Shown here one piece after another: positions 26,861 to 35,908 of a stretch of DNA of 64,000 bases. Source of the stretch: Pseudomonas fluorescens (lineage in GTDB: Bacteria; Pseudomonadota; Gammaproteobacteria; Pseudomonadales; Pseudomonadaceae); contig NZ_LACC01000036.1 in the NCBI RefSeq assembly GCF_000967965.1, forward strand, positions 1 through 64,000, read 5' to 3'. The translations under genes and the position numbers were made by a program. The notes below the pieces were generated by a model that was not told the origin of the DNA, did not search any database, and saw only the letters and a list, made by a program, of their open reading frames with translations. Position 1 is the first letter of the stretch. The number at the start of each line of letters is the position of its first letter.

Positions 26861-26865
26861 AAAAG

Positions 26866-26947
26866 CATCGCGAGCAGGGCTCGCTCCTACAGGAGAACGC
26901 ATTCCCATGTAGGAGCGACGGTGCGGCGATCCGACCTGCTCGCGATG
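26866..26947. repeat. Imperfect REP pair between divergent pvdP and pvdM promoters
   Basis: Left arm GCATCGCGAGCAGGGCTCGC and right arm GTAGGAGCGA...CCTGCTCGCGATG; the right arm is interrupted by about 15 extra bases (CGGTGCGGCGATCCGA), so it is a decayed or expanded copy. Confidence 0.75.
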
Positions 26948-26963
26948 AGGCCATCAGCCGCGC

Positions 26964-26987
26964 TAAATTTTCCGGCCAGCCACTCGT
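26964..26987 (+). promoter_or_regulatory. PvdS box of pvdM-pvdN-pvdO
   Basis: Exact TAAAT-N16-CGT with the spacer starting TTTCCGG, 63 bases before the pvdM ATG. Confidence 0.88.
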
Positions 26988-27049
26988 TCCCCCCAGATAG
27001 CAAAGGCCCCTACGCCTGATCCTCGACGGCGAACCTGACTGAGACGGCA

Positions 27050-28399
27050 ATGACAAAACCACGTTCGAAAAAGGCTCTTTTCATTGGCCTGCCGCTGGCC
27101 CTGGCGATCAGCGCGGGTGGGGGTTTCGCGGCCTGGGACTACGGGTTCAGGGACAACCCCGGCTACCCGGTCAAGGTGATGAAACAGGCCGATCAGTTGC
27201 AGGAACGCATCCTCTCTTTCGACAGCCACATCACCGTGCCCATGGACTTCGGCACCGCCGGCAACGAAGTCGACAAGGACGGTGAAGGCCAGTTCGACCT
27301 GGTCAAGACCGGGCGCGGGCGCCTGTCCGGTGCAGCCCTGACGATTTTCGGCTGGCCGGAAATCTGGAACGGCCCCAATGCCCCCCATCGCCCTACCGCC
27401 GGTTTCGTCGACGAGGCCCGCTTTGAGCAGGAAACCCGCTACAAGATCATCAGCACGATGGTGCGTGACTTCCCCAATCAAGTGGCCATCGCCTACACCG
27501 CCGACGACTTCCGCCGCCTGCACGGCGAAGGCAAGTTCGCGGTGTTCATCAGCATGCTCAACGCCTATCCGCTGGGCAATGACCTCAACGCCCTGGACAA
27601 GTGGGCCGCGCGCGGCATGCGCATGTTCGGCTTCAGCTACGTGGGCAACAACGCCTGGGCCGACTCGTCGCGGCCGCTGCCGTTTTTCAATGATTCGCGG
27701 GATGCCTTGGGTGGGCTGTCGGACACCGGCAAGCAAGCGGTGCATCGCCTCAACGACCTGGGCGTGATCATCGATGTGTCGCAGATGTCGACCAAGGCCC
27801 TGGAGCAAGTCGCGCAACTGAGCCGCACGCCGATGGTCGCTTCCCACTCGGCGCCGCGCGCCCTGGTGGACATCCCGCGCAACCTCAGCGACACGGAAAT
27901 GCAACTGATCAAGAACAGCGGCGGCGTGGTGCAGATCGTCGGCTTCCCGACCTACATCCGCCCGCTGAGCCAGGCCACCCAGGACAAGCTCAACGCCCTG
28001 CGCGCCCGCTTCGACCTGCAACCGCTGCAAGGCCTGGAGATGGCCCTGATGCCCGGCGACCCGGTGATCACCGTCTGGCCCGAGCAGCGCTTCGGCAAGT
28101 ACGCCAGCCAGCTCTATTCGATCCTCGACGAAGAACCCAAGGCCACCCTCAAGGATTACGGCGATGCAATCGACTACACAGTGAAGAAAATCGGCATCGA
28201 CCACGTCGGCATCAGCTCCGACTTCAACGACGGCGGCGGCCTGGACGGCTGGAAAGACGTCAGCGAAGCCCGCAACGTGACCGCCGAACTGATCAGCCGC
28301 GGCTACAGCGAGGCCGATATCGCCAAGCTCTGGGGCGGCAACTTCCTGCGGGTCTGGGACCAGGTGCAGAAGTCCTCCCGGCCTGTCGCTAAAAACTGA
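27050..28399 (+). CDS. pvdM: PvdM, periplasmic dipeptidase-like pyoverdine maturation protein
   Basis: 449-aa protein of the membrane dipeptidase (M19, renal dipeptidase-like) family. The N-terminal signal/anchor helix (ALFIGLPLALAISAGGGFAA) sends it to the periplasm. Dipeptidase landmarks are ILSFDSHITVPMDF, GVIIDVSQMS, PMVASHSAPRALVDIPRNL, IDHVGISSDFNDGGG and KLWGGNFLRVW. In P. aeruginosa PvdM is needed for maturation of ferribactin in the periplasm together with PvdP; it is not known to act as a true dipeptidase. It is the first gene of pvdM-pvdN-pvdO, 29 bases before pvdN. Confidence 0.93.
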   Translation: MTKPRSKKALFIGLPLALAISAGGGFAAWDYGFRDNPGYPVKVMKQADQLQERILSFDSHITVPMDFGTAGNEVDKDGEGQFDLVKTGRGRLSGAALTIFGWPEIWNGPNAPHRPTAGFVDEARFEQETRYKIISTMVRDFPNQVAIAYTADDFRRLHGEGKFAVFISMLNAYPLGNDLNALDKWAARGMRMFGFSYVGNNAWADSSRPLPFFNDSRDALGGLSDTGKQAVHRLNDLGVIIDVSQMSTKALEQVAQLSRTPMVASHSAPRALVDIPRNLSDTEMQLIKNSGGVVQIVGFPTYIRPLSQATQDKLNALRARFDLQPLQGLEMALMPGDPVITVWPEQRFGKYASQLYSILDEEPKATLKDYGDAIDYTVKKIGIDHVGISSDFNDGGGLDGWKDVSEARNVTAELISRGYSEADIAKLWGGNFLRVWDQVQKSSRPVAKN

Positions 28400-28428
28400 T
28401 TTCTCCTTTGCCAAAGCGAACCGAATCC

Positions 28429-29709
28429 ATGACCAACCGTCGCTCATTCCTCAAGCAGGCCGGCATCCTCGCGGCCGGTATTCCCTTGGCCTCCGCCGTG
28501 AACCTGCCCGCACAGGCCGCCAGCCCCACGCCACTGCCCAAGGACAAATGGGACCAGTTGCGCCAGCTCTTCACCCAAGATCCGAACTACCTGCACTTCG
28601 CCAACTTCCTGGTGACCTCGCACCCGCTGCCTGTGCGCGAGGCCATCGAGATGCACCGCGCCAACCTCGACCGCAACCCGGGCCTGGCCATGGACTGGCA
28701 TCGCGGCGAAACCGAACGCCGCGAAGAAGAGGTGCGCGTGTGGGCCGGCCGTTACCTGAAGGCCAAGCCGTCGCAGATTGCCCTGACCGGCAGCACCACC
28801 GAAGGCCTGGCGATGATCTACGCCGGTATCCACGTGCGCCCGGACCAGGAGATCCTCACCAGCGAACACGAGCACTACGCCGCCAACAGCGTGTTCGAAT
28901 ACCGCACCCAGAAGGACGGCACCCAGGTTCGCAAGATCAAATTGTTCGAAGACCCGTACAAGGTTTCGACCGCCGAAGTGCTGGCCGCGATTGAACGCAA
29001 CATCCGCCCCGAAACACGAGTGCTGGGCATGACCTGGGTGCATTCCGGCAGCGGCGTGAAGCTGCCCATCGGCGAGATCGGCAAACTGGTGGAGGAGAAA
29101 AACCGTGGCCGCGAGGACAAGGACCGCATCCTCTACGTGATCGATGGCGTCCACGGTTTCGGCGTGGAGAACGTCGATTTCCCGGACATGCACTGCGACT
29201 TCTTCATCGCCGGCACCCACAAATGGATGTTCGGCCCACGGGGCACTGGGATCATCTGTGCCCGTTCCGACGAGCTCAAGGACGTGACCCCGACCATCCC
29301 GACCTTCTCCGAAGCCACCCAGTTCTCCACGGTGATGACCTATGGCGGCTACCACTCGTTCGAACACCGCTGGGCGCTGAACGAAGCTTTCAAATTGCAT
29401 CTGGAGCTGGGCAAGGCCGAGGTCGCGACGCGCATCCACGCCATCAACAGCTACCTGAAAAAACGCTTGCAGGCACACCCGTCGGTAGAGCTGGTCACGC
29501 CACTGTCGCCGGAGTATTCCGCCGGGTTCACCTTCTTCCGCATCAAGAACCGGGACTGCGAGGAAGTCGCCAATTACCTGATGGACCAGCGTGTGGTGTG
29601 CGATGCCGTCGACCGTGATGTCGGGCCGATCATTCGCGTGTCGCCGGGGCTGCTCAATACCCAAGCGCACATCGACCGCCTGATGGAACTGCTGGCCAAC
29701 CAGGTCTGA
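28429..29709 (+). CDS. pvdN: PvdN, periplasmic PLP enzyme modifying the glutamate side chain
   Basis: 426-aa fold-type I PLP enzyme (aminotransferase class V-like). The start at 28429 gives a Tat signal peptide (TNRRSFLKQAGILAAGIPLA) ending near AQAA. The cofactor lysine is K265 in AGTHKWMFGPRGTG. Other motifs are ALTGSTTEGLAM, TSEHEHYAANSVFEYR and VIDGVHGFGVENVDFPD. PvdN converts the N-terminal glutamate of the pyoverdine side chain to succinamide in the periplasm. Its presence predicts that this strain makes succinic acid/succinamide-type side chains. It lies between pvdM and pvdO. Confidence 0.94.
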   Translation: MTNRRSFLKQAGILAAGIPLASAVNLPAQAASPTPLPKDKWDQLRQLFTQDPNYLHFANFLVTSHPLPVREAIEMHRANLDRNPGLAMDWHRGETERREEEVRVWAGRYLKAKPSQIALTGSTTEGLAMIYAGIHVRPDQEILTSEHEHYAANSVFEYRTQKDGTQVRKIKLFEDPYKVSTAEVLAAIERNIRPETRVLGMTWVHSGSGVKLPIGEIGKLVEEKNRGREDKDRILYVIDGVHGFGVENVDFPDMHCDFFIAGTHKWMFGPRGTGIICARSDELKDVTPTIPTFSEATQFSTVMTYGGYHSFEHRWALNEAFKLHLELGKAEVATRIHAINSYLKKRLQAHPSVELVTPLSPEYSAGFTFFRIKNRDCEEVANYLMDQRVVCDAVDRDVGPIIRVSPGLLNTQAHIDRLMELLANQV

Positions 29710-29725
29710 CCGAGCGATAGTCATT

Positions 29726-30610
29726 ATGAAAAGCACCCTGAAAAAACTCGGCGCCCTGACGCTGCTGGCCGTGCTCGGCAGCGCCTTGCCCGGCCTCGCC
29801 CTTGCCTACACCGCGCCATTGCCCGGCAAGGTCTTCAAGGATTGCCGTAACTGCCCGGAAATGGTGGTGCTGCCCGCCGGCACCTTCACCATGGGCACCC
29901 CGGACGACGAGGTCGGCCGCGAGCCTGATGAAGGCCCGATGCATGCGGTGACGTTCGACAAACCCTTCGCCATGAGCCGCTACCAGATCACCGCCGGCGA
30001 ATGGGCCCAATACATGAAGGAAACCGGGATCACCCTGCCCGATGGCGACACCCGCCCCGGCCGCGAGTGCATCAACAGCAAGCCGCGTTATCCACAGGGC
30101 CCGCGTCAGCCGGCGGTGTGCATGAACTTCGCCGAGGTCAGCGCCTACGTCGCCTGGCTGTCGATGAAGACCGGCCAGCACTACCACATCGTCAGCGAGG
30201 CCCAGCGCGAATACGCCGCCCGCGCCGGGTCAACGGGAGCGTTCCCCTTCCCGTTCGACCCGGGCACCGAGTACAGCATCGCCACCCATGCCAACACCTA
30301 TGGCCCTACCGATGGCTACAGCTATTCCTCACCGGTGGGCAGCTATCCGGCGAATGCCTTCGGCATGTACGACATGCACGGCAACGTCTACGAATGGATC
30401 GCCGACTGCTACCACCCGGACTACGTCGGCGCGCCCACCGACGGCAGCGCCTGGACCGAACCGAACTGCGACACCCTGCGCATCCGTGGCAACGACTGGG
30501 GCGAAGCGCCGGTGTTTTCCCGCTCGGGCAACCGCAATGACATCGACCCGCAAACCCGTGGCGACTGGATCGGTTTCCGCGTCGTGCGCGACCTGACACC
30601 CAACCTCTGA
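29726..30610 (+). CDS. pvdO: PvdO, periplasmic FGE-like pyoverdine maturation enzyme
   Basis: 294-aa protein of the formylglycine-generating enzyme (SUMF1) fold with a Sec signal peptide (LGALTLLAVLGSALPGLALA). Family motifs: VVLPAGTFTMGTPDDEVGRE, PVTFD-like MHAVTFDKPFAMSRYQITAG, YHIVSEAQREYAARAG, NAFGMYDMHGNVYEWIADCY and GFRVVRDL. In P. fluorescens PvdO performs the last oxidation of dihydropyoverdine to the mature chromophore. It is the last gene of pvdM-pvdN-pvdO. In P. aeruginosa pvdF would follow; here the next gene is pvdE. Confidence 0.93.
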   Translation: MKSTLKKLGALTLLAVLGSALPGLALAYTAPLPGKVFKDCRNCPEMVVLPAGTFTMGTPDDEVGREPDEGPMHAVTFDKPFAMSRYQITAGEWAQYMKETGITLPDGDTRPGRECINSKPRYPQGPRQPAVCMNFAEVSAYVAWLSMKTGQHYHIVSEAQREYAARAGSTGAFPFPFDPGTEYSIATHANTYGPTDGYSYSSPVGSYPANAFGMYDMHGNVYEWIADCYHPDYVGAPTDGSAWTEPNCDTLRIRGNDWGEAPVFSRSGNRNDIDPQTRGDWIGFRVVRDLTPNL

Positions 30611-30635
30611 CTGCCTTTCTCAAAGGCATCTCCAG

Positions 30636-30658
30636 CGGCCACCGCCAGTCGGTGGCCG
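30636..30658 (+). terminator. Hairpin after pvdO
   Basis: Perfect 8-bp stem CGGCCACC / GGTGGCCG with a 7-base loop, 26 bases after the pvdO stop and immediately before the pvdE PvdS box. No clear T-run follows (TCTAAATT), so termination would be partial. Confidence 0.45.
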
Positions 30659-30660
30659 TC

Positions 30661-30684
30661 TAAATTAAACGCCTGACCGCACGT
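30661..30684 (+). promoter_or_regulatory. PvdS box of pvdE
   Basis: Exact TAAAT-N16-CGT, 42 bases before the pvdE ATG, directly after the pvdO hairpin. Confidence 0.85.
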
Positions 30685-30726
30685 TCTACTGGGTATCTGC
30701 CTCAAGACCCAAGGAACCCTCTGCTC

Positions 30727-32376
30727 ATGACCCAGCCAACGCGCGGTGCAATTCATGAATTGTTCACCCTCCTCAAACCGTTCCGGCTCGTCGTCAGTCT
30801 GGCGATCCTCCTGGGCATGGTGGGTGGCCTGAGCGTGACGGTGTTGCTGGCCACCATCAACAACGCGCTGCACTCGGCGGATGGCCTGACCCAAGGCGTG
30901 GTCGCCCTGTTCGGCGGCCTGTGCCTGCTGGCCCTGGGCAGTTCGATCTGCTCGGACATCGGCACCAACTACGTCGGCCAGCACATCATCGCCAGGCTGC
31001 GCAAAGAGCTCGGGAAAAAGGTGCTTTCAGCGCCCATCGAACAAATCGAGCGCTACCGCAGTCACCGGCTGATCCCGGTGCTGACCCACGACGTCGACAC
31101 CATCAGCGACTTCGCCTTCGCCTTCGCGCCGCTGGCGATTTCCCTGACCGTGACCCTCGGCTGCATGGGTTACCTGGCGATGCTGTCGTGGCCGATGTTC
31201 CTGATGATGGTGCTGGCGATTGCCATCGGCACCGGCATCCAGTTCTACGCCCAGGGCAAGGGCATCCAGGGTTTCATGGCCGCCCGCGACGCCGAGGACG
31301 ATTTGCAAAAGCACTACAACGCCATTGCCGGCGGCGCCAAGGAGTTACGCATCCACCGCCCGCGCCGCCAGCGCATGTTCGAATCGGGCATCCAGGGCAC
31401 TGCCGATTTCATCTGTAACACTCAGGTGCGTTCGATCAACACCTTCGTGATCGCCAAGACCCTGGGCTCGATGCTGTTCTTCGTGGTCATCGGCCTGGCG
31501 CTGGCCCTGCAATCGTTCTGGCCCAGTGCCGACCAGGCGGTGATGAGCGGCTTCGTACTGGTGCTGCTGTACATGAAAGGCCCGATCGAGCATCTGGTCA
31601 GCACCTTGCCGATCATCAGCCGCGCGCGTATTGCCTTTCGCCGCATCGCCGAACTGTCGAGCCAGTTTTCCTCCCCCGAGCCGCACCTGTTGCTCAATGA
31701 CAAAGGCACCCCGCCGACCGTGGTCAACCGTCTGCAACTGGACAACGTCAGCTACGCCTTCCCCGCCGCACCGGGCAGCGACGCGTTTCGCCTGGGCCCG
31801 GTGAACCTGACCATCGAGCAAGGCGACATCATTTTCATCGTCGGCGAAAACGGCTGCGGCAAGACCACCCTGATCAAGTTGTTGCTGGGCCTCTACGCAC
31901 CGCAACAGGGTTCGATCCTGCTCAACGGCCAAGGCATCGATGCGCACAATCGCGACGACTACCGCCAATTGTTCACCACGATTTTTGCCGATTACTACCT
32001 GTTCGATGACGTGGTCCAGGGCGACCAGCACATCCCCGAAGAAGCCAACAAATACCTGCAACGGCTGGAAATCGCGCACAAGGTCAGCGTCAGGGACGGC
32101 AGCTTCACCACCACCGACCTGTCCACCGGCCAGCGCAAACGCCTGGCGCTGGTCAATGCCTGGCTGGAGGAACGCCCGGTGCTGGTGTTCGACGAATGGG
32201 CCGCCGACCAGGACCCGACCTTCCGCCGCATCTTCTACACCGAGCTGCTGCCGGACCTCAAACGCCTGGGCAAAACCATCATCGTCATCTCCCACGACGA
32301 CCGCTATTTCGACATGGCCGATCAACTGGTGCGCATGGAATCGGGCCGGGTCATCACCGAGCGCGCAACCGCCTGA
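30727..32376 (+). CDS. pvdE: PvdE, ABC exporter of the pyoverdine precursor to the periplasm
   Basis: 549-aa fused membrane-ATPase half-transporter of the cyclic-peptide exporter (SyrD/PvdE) type. Six membrane helices lie in the first ~290 residues. The C-terminal ATPase has Walker A GENGCGKTT (K379), the signature STGQRKRLALVNAWLEERP and Walker B VLVFDEWAADQDP. It carries acylated ferribactin from the cytosol to the periplasm, where PvdP/M/N/O act. It has its own PvdS box and precedes fpvA by 126 bases. Confidence 0.95.
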   Translation: MTQPTRGAIHELFTLLKPFRLVVSLAILLGMVGGLSVTVLLATINNALHSADGLTQGVVALFGGLCLLALGSSICSDIGTNYVGQHIIARLRKELGKKVLSAPIEQIERYRSHRLIPVLTHDVDTISDFAFAFAPLAISLTVTLGCMGYLAMLSWPMFLMMVLAIAIGTGIQFYAQGKGIQGFMAARDAEDDLQKHYNAIAGGAKELRIHRPRRQRMFESGIQGTADFICNTQVRSINTFVIAKTLGSMLFFVVIGLALALQSFWPSADQAVMSGFVLVLLYMKGPIEHLVSTLPIISRARIAFRRIAELSSQFSSPEPHLLLNDKGTPPTVVNRLQLDNVSYAFPAAPGSDAFRLGPVNLTIEQGDIIFIVGENGCGKTTLIKLLLGLYAPQQGSILLNGQGIDAHNRDDYRQLFTTIFADYYLFDDVVQGDQHIPEEANKYLQRLEIAHKVSVRDGSFTTTDLSTGQRKRLALVNAWLEERPVLVFDEWAADQDPTFRRIFYTELLPDLKRLGKTIIVISHDDRYFDMADQLVRMESGRVITERATA

Positions 32377-32444
32377 GCGTCGTTGCCGCGCGCAAATCAT
32401 TGTTTTTTGAAGTTTGTTTTCCGGTTTAACGAAAGCGGTACGTC

Positions 32445-32459
32445 TAATAATAATTATCA
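32445..32459 (+). promoter_or_regulatory. Fur-box-like site upstream of fpvA
   Basis: TAATAATAATTATCA matches the Fur consensus TGATAATnATTATCA at 13 of 14 positions. It lies 43 bases before the fpvA ATG. The segment just upstream (about 32410-32443) should hold the FpvI-type promoter, but I could not fix its -35/-10 with confidence. Confidence 0.7.
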
Positions 32460-32502
32460 TTAACTAAAACACTGCACACACCATTCTGGAGCGATTCGAG
32501 CA

Positions 32503-34920
32503 ATGCAAAGCCTTACTCTGTCCCGCGCACCCTTGGCGTTAGCCATCGAACGGCAAAAGAAATTCCGAACGGTCGTGCCGGGCGCGCTGCTGACCTTGTT
32601 GCTGCTGGGTACGTCCCAGGTCGAGGCAGCCCCGGTGAACGTCGATGTGCCGGCTCAGTCGCTGGCCAGCGCATTGCGCCAACTGGGCCAGCAGACCAAC
32701 CTGCAGATTCTCTATAGCCAGGACATGGTCAACGGCATCAAGTCCACGGCGGTGTCCGGCAACATGGAACCGGAACAGGCACTGAAAACCTTGCTGCTGG
32801 GGAGCGGCATCAATTTTCAGTTGAATGGCAATACCGTGTCGCTGGTGCCATCGGCCGGTGACTCCAGTGCACTGCAGCTGGGCGCGACGTCCATCACCGG
32901 CGTGGCGCTGGGGCCGACCACCGAAGGCTCGCACTCCTACACCAGCGATGAAGTGACCATCGGCAAAGGCAACATCAAGCTCAAGGACATCCCGCAGTCA
33001 GTGTCCGTCGTCACGCGCCAGCGCATGGACGACCAGAACCTCAACAGCCTGCAGGACGCCATGCGTCAGGTCACCGGCGTGACCATCAAGACCTACAACT
33101 CCGGCTCCAGCCTCAACGACGTCTACATGCGTGGCTTCCTCGTCGACCAGGTGCAGGTCGACGGCGTCTCGCAGCCCACCGGCCAGGGCGACATGGCCAC
33201 CAGCTTCGACCTGGCGATGTACGATCGCATCGAAGTACTGCGCGGCCCGTCGGGCCTGTACCAGGGCGCGGGTGAACCCGGCGGTACGATCAACGTGGTG
33301 CGCAAGCGTGCTCTGAGCAAATTCGCCCTCGGTGGCGAACTGGCTGCCGGCTCTTACGATCGCTACCGTTCTTCGGTGGACGTCACCGGCCCGTTGAACG
33401 ACCAGGGCACCGTGCGCGGTCGCTTCATCACCGCCTACGAGAACAACCAGTCCTTCGTCGACTACGCGCAGAACGAACGCCCGATGGTCTACGGTCGCCT
33501 GGAATTCGATCTCGACCCGGCCACCACCCTGTCGGTCGGTGGCGCTTACCAGAAGAACAACTCCACCCCGGCCTTCGGCCTGCCGGCCTACGCCGACGGC
33601 TCGTTGCTCGACGTATCACGCTCGACCTTCGTCGATGCCAAGTGGAACACCCTCAACGAAAAAGTCTGGGAATCCTTCGCCGAACTCGACCACGAACTGG
33701 ACAACGGCGGTCAGTTCAAGACCACCCTGACCTACCGCGACGCCGAAACCCCGGAGCGTAACTTCACCTGGGCCGACGGCGCGGTCGACCCGACCACCGG
33801 TGACAGCTGGGCCGTGGCCTACGACTACTACACCCACATCAAGACCATCGGCGTCGACAGCTTCGTCACCACGCCGTTCGAGTTCGCCGACCGCCGCCAC
33901 GAGTTCACCGTGGGTGCCGAGTACCAGCACCTGGACAAGGACTTCACCTACGGCGGCGGCGAGTACTTCCCGATCAACGTGTTCGATCCGGGCAGCATCG
34001 ACATCCCCCGCAACGACTATGCGCACGTCAACGGCAACTGGTCCAAGTCCGACCAGTACGGCGTCTACACCCGCGCCAAGATCAACGTCACCGACTGGCT
34101 CGATGTCATCGGCGGCAGCCGCGTCACCTGGTACGAAAGCGATGCGAAGAACGCCAACGCCTTCTTCAACAACTTCGGCGAGGCCCACACCAGCATCAAC
34201 CGCAAGGTCGTGCCGTACGGCGCCATCATCGGCAAGATCACCCCTGAACTGTCGACCTACTTCAGCTACACCGGCGTGTTCAAGCCGCAGAGCGAAATCG
34301 GCACAAACGGCCAGCCGGTCGGCCCGCGCGAAGGCAAGCAGTACGAGATCGGCCTCAAGCGCGAATTCTACGAGGGTCGCCTGAACGCCAGCCTCGCCGC
34401 CTTTCGCATCTACGATGAAAACCGCGCCGAATACGACAACACCTCCGGTGCCTACATGACTGAAGGCAAGGCACGCAGCCAGGGTTGGGAAACCGAGTTG
34501 AGCGGCAACCTGACCGACAACTGGAGCATCGTCACCGGTTACGCCTACACCTCCACCAAGTTCCTGGACGGCGATCAGGCCAACAAAGGCAAGACCTTCA
34601 GCACCATCACGCCCAAGCACAACTACAACCTGTGGACCAAGTACGAGTTCACCGACGGTGCGCTCAAGGACTTCAGCGTCGCCGGTGGCGTGCGAGTGGT
34701 CAGCGACACCTACTACCAGCGTGATGTGAAGTTCAAACAAGGCGGCTATGCCGTTACCTCGGCCCAGGTCGGCTACAAGTTCAACGAACACCTGTCGTCG
34801 ACACTGACCGCCAACAACCTGTTCGACCGCAAGTACTACGACCGCGTCGATGCCTCCTGGGGCACCAACTTCTACGGCGACCCGCGCACCCTGACCTTGA
34901 GCCTGCGCGCGCAGTACTGA
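32503..34920 (+). CDS. fpvA: FpvA, TonB-dependent ferripyoverdine receptor with signalling domain
   Basis: 805-aa outer-membrane receptor. The long N-terminal signal ends near VEAA (about residue 43). It is followed by a secretin/TonB short N-terminal signalling (STN) domain (about 45-120: VPAQSLASALRQLGQQTNLQ ... LLLGSGINFQLNGNTVSLVP). The plug domain is at about 150-270 (IPQSVSVVTRQRMDDQNLNS, VLRGPSGLYQGAGEPGG). A 22-strand barrel then ends with an aromatic C-terminal residue (LSLRAQY). It imports ferripyoverdine and signals inward to sigma factors FpvI/PvdS. It sits behind pvdE as in P. aeruginosa. Its sequence should be matched to the self-made OHHis pyoverdine. Confidence 0.95.
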   Translation: MQSLTLSRAPLALAIERQKKFRTVVPGALLTLLLLGTSQVEAAPVNVDVPAQSLASALRQLGQQTNLQILYSQDMVNGIKSTAVSGNMEPEQALKTLLLGSGINFQLNGNTVSLVPSAGDSSALQLGATSITGVALGPTTEGSHSYTSDEVTIGKGNIKLKDIPQSVSVVTRQRMDDQNLNSLQDAMRQVTGVTIKTYNSGSSLNDVYMRGFLVDQVQVDGVSQPTGQGDMATSFDLAMYDRIEVLRGPSGLYQGAGEPGGTINVVRKRALSKFALGGELAAGSYDRYRSSVDVTGPLNDQGTVRGRFITAYENNQSFVDYAQNERPMVYGRLEFDLDPATTLSVGGAYQKNNSTPAFGLPAYADGSLLDVSRSTFVDAKWNTLNEKVWESFAELDHELDNGGQFKTTLTYRDAETPERNFTWADGAVDPTTGDSWAVAYDYYTHIKTIGVDSFVTTPFEFADRRHEFTVGAEYQHLDKDFTYGGGEYFPINVFDPGSIDIPRNDYAHVNGNWSKSDQYGVYTRAKINVTDWLDVIGGSRVTWYESDAKNANAFFNNFGEAHTSINRKVVPYGAIIGKITPELSTYFSYTGVFKPQSEIGTNGQPVGPREGKQYEIGLKREFYEGRLNASLAAFRIYDENRAEYDNTSGAYMTEGKARSQGWETELSGNLTDNWSIVTGYAYTSTKFLDGDQANKGKTFSTITPKHNYNLWTKYEFTDGALKDFSVAGGVRVVSDTYYQRDVKFKQGGYAVTSAQVGYKFNEHLSSTLTANNLFDRKYYDRVDASWGTNFYGDPRTLTLSLRAQY

Positions 34921-34947
34921 TTGCCGGCTGCGTCAACAGCCACACTC

Positions 34948-34971
34948 CACCGGGCCGCTTGCGGCCCGGTG
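34948..34971 (+). terminator. GC-rich hairpin after fpvA
   Basis: CACCGGGCCGC-TT-GCGGCCCGGTG stem directly downstream of the fpvA stop; a strong hairpin, but followed by CTGATT rather than a T-tract. Probable transcription end of the pvdE-fpvA side. Confidence 0.6.
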
Positions 34972-35020
34972 CTGATTCGCTGACGAACCGCAAAGGTGAT
35001 GTGCGTTTATTGCTCCGGGT

Positions 35021-35527
35021 TCAGGATTCGACCTTGCGGCCGTGTGCGTCGGCTCTGAGTTGCCCGGTATCGACTCGGACAAAAGTGGAGTCCCCGACCG
35101 CGGTCAGGACATCCCCGGCGAAGACCTCACAGATGACCCGGCTTTTGCGCCCGACCTCGCCCTCGACTCTTGCACGCAGTGTCAGGGGGACACCCATCGG
35201 GGTGGGCTTGATGTACTTGATGCCCAGGTTACCGGTGACGCATGTAACGTGAGGCAGGCTGCCGACCTCGCGCTGTTCTGCCCGGTAGTGATAAGCCATC
35301 GCCGCCCAGTTGGAGTGGCAATCGACCAGCATCGCGATCAAACCGCCGTAAACCAGACCCGGCCAGCCGCAGTACTTGTCATCCGGCATATGCTGCGCCA
35401 TGACATGCACCCCGTCTTCATGCCAGAAGCTCTTGATGTGCAGCCCGTGCGGGTTCTGGCTGCCGCAGCCATAACAAACGCCTTCAGGCGCGGCGATGTC
35501 TTGAAGCGAAGTGTCCTGCGTGGTCAT
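35021..35527 (-). CDS. Hotdog-fold PaaI-family thioesterase
   Basis: 168-aa protein with the single-domain 4HBT/PaaI hotdog fold. It has an N-terminal Cys pair (CYGCGSQNPHGLHI), the core motif GWPGLVYGGLIAMLVDCHSN (containing the catalytic-region Gly-Gly and D/H), and the strand pattern GNLGIKYIKPTPMGVPLTL ... AVGDSTFVRVDTG. It is probably an acyl-CoA thioesterase of unknown substrate. The start at 35527 (MTTQDTSLQD) is chosen; ATG 35557 is upstream in frame. It converges on the fpvA terminator and has no evident link to pyoverdine synthesis. Confidence 0.85.
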   Translation of the reverse strand: MTTQDTSLQDIAAPEGVCYGCGSQNPHGLHIKSFWHEDGVHVMAQHMPDDKYCGWPGLVYGGLIAMLVDCHSNWAAMAYHYRAEQREVGSLPHVTCVTGNLGIKYIKPTPMGVPLTLRARVEGEVGRKSRVICEVFAGDVLTAVGDSTFVRVDTGQLRADAHGRKVES

Positions 35528-35638
35528 GCCGTGTCCATCCTTAATACCGGGGGCCAATTGTCGTGGTTCAAAGCGAACCGGGTCACCGGATCAATATTGG
35601 CAGATTGCTGTGCCGGAAACGACGCAATACCCTGAGAA

Positions 35639-35908
35639 TCAGGGATACTCCTGCCGAGCATGCAAAACGCTCAATATCTCGATTCGATCCGTCACTCGGT
35701 AAACCACAAGGTAGTTGGGATGCACGACAATCTCCCGAGTGCCGGGTACTCGACCGAATCGATAAAGGTAGGGATGTTCAGGAAGGGCCGATGTAGCAGC
35801 CTCGATTGCTTGAAACAGCTCGCTGGCCGCTACGAAGTTTCGGTCGCCAATGTAGTTCAGGATTTGCCAGAGTTCGGCCCGTGCTTCGGGCCGCCACTCA
35901 ACCAGCAT
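35639..35908 (-). CDS. ParE/RelE-superfamily toxin
   Basis: 89-aa toxin of type II toxin-antitoxin systems. It has the compact RelE/ParE fold pattern: VEWRPEARAELWQILNYIGD, a helix pair with AIEAATSALPEHPYLYRFGR, then GTREIVVHPNYLVVYRVTDR and IEILSVLHARQEYP. The start ATG overlaps the antitoxin's 3' end by 11 bases, the usual order (antitoxin first, toxin second). ParE members poison gyrase and RelE members cleave mRNA on the ribosome; this one is closer to the ParE side by its HPNYLVVYRV and VLHARQ tail. Confidence 0.88.
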   Translation of the reverse strand: MLVEWRPEARAELWQILNYIGDRNFVAASELFQAIEAATSALPEHPYLYRFGRVPGTREIVVHPNYLVVYRVTDRIEILSVLHARQEYP

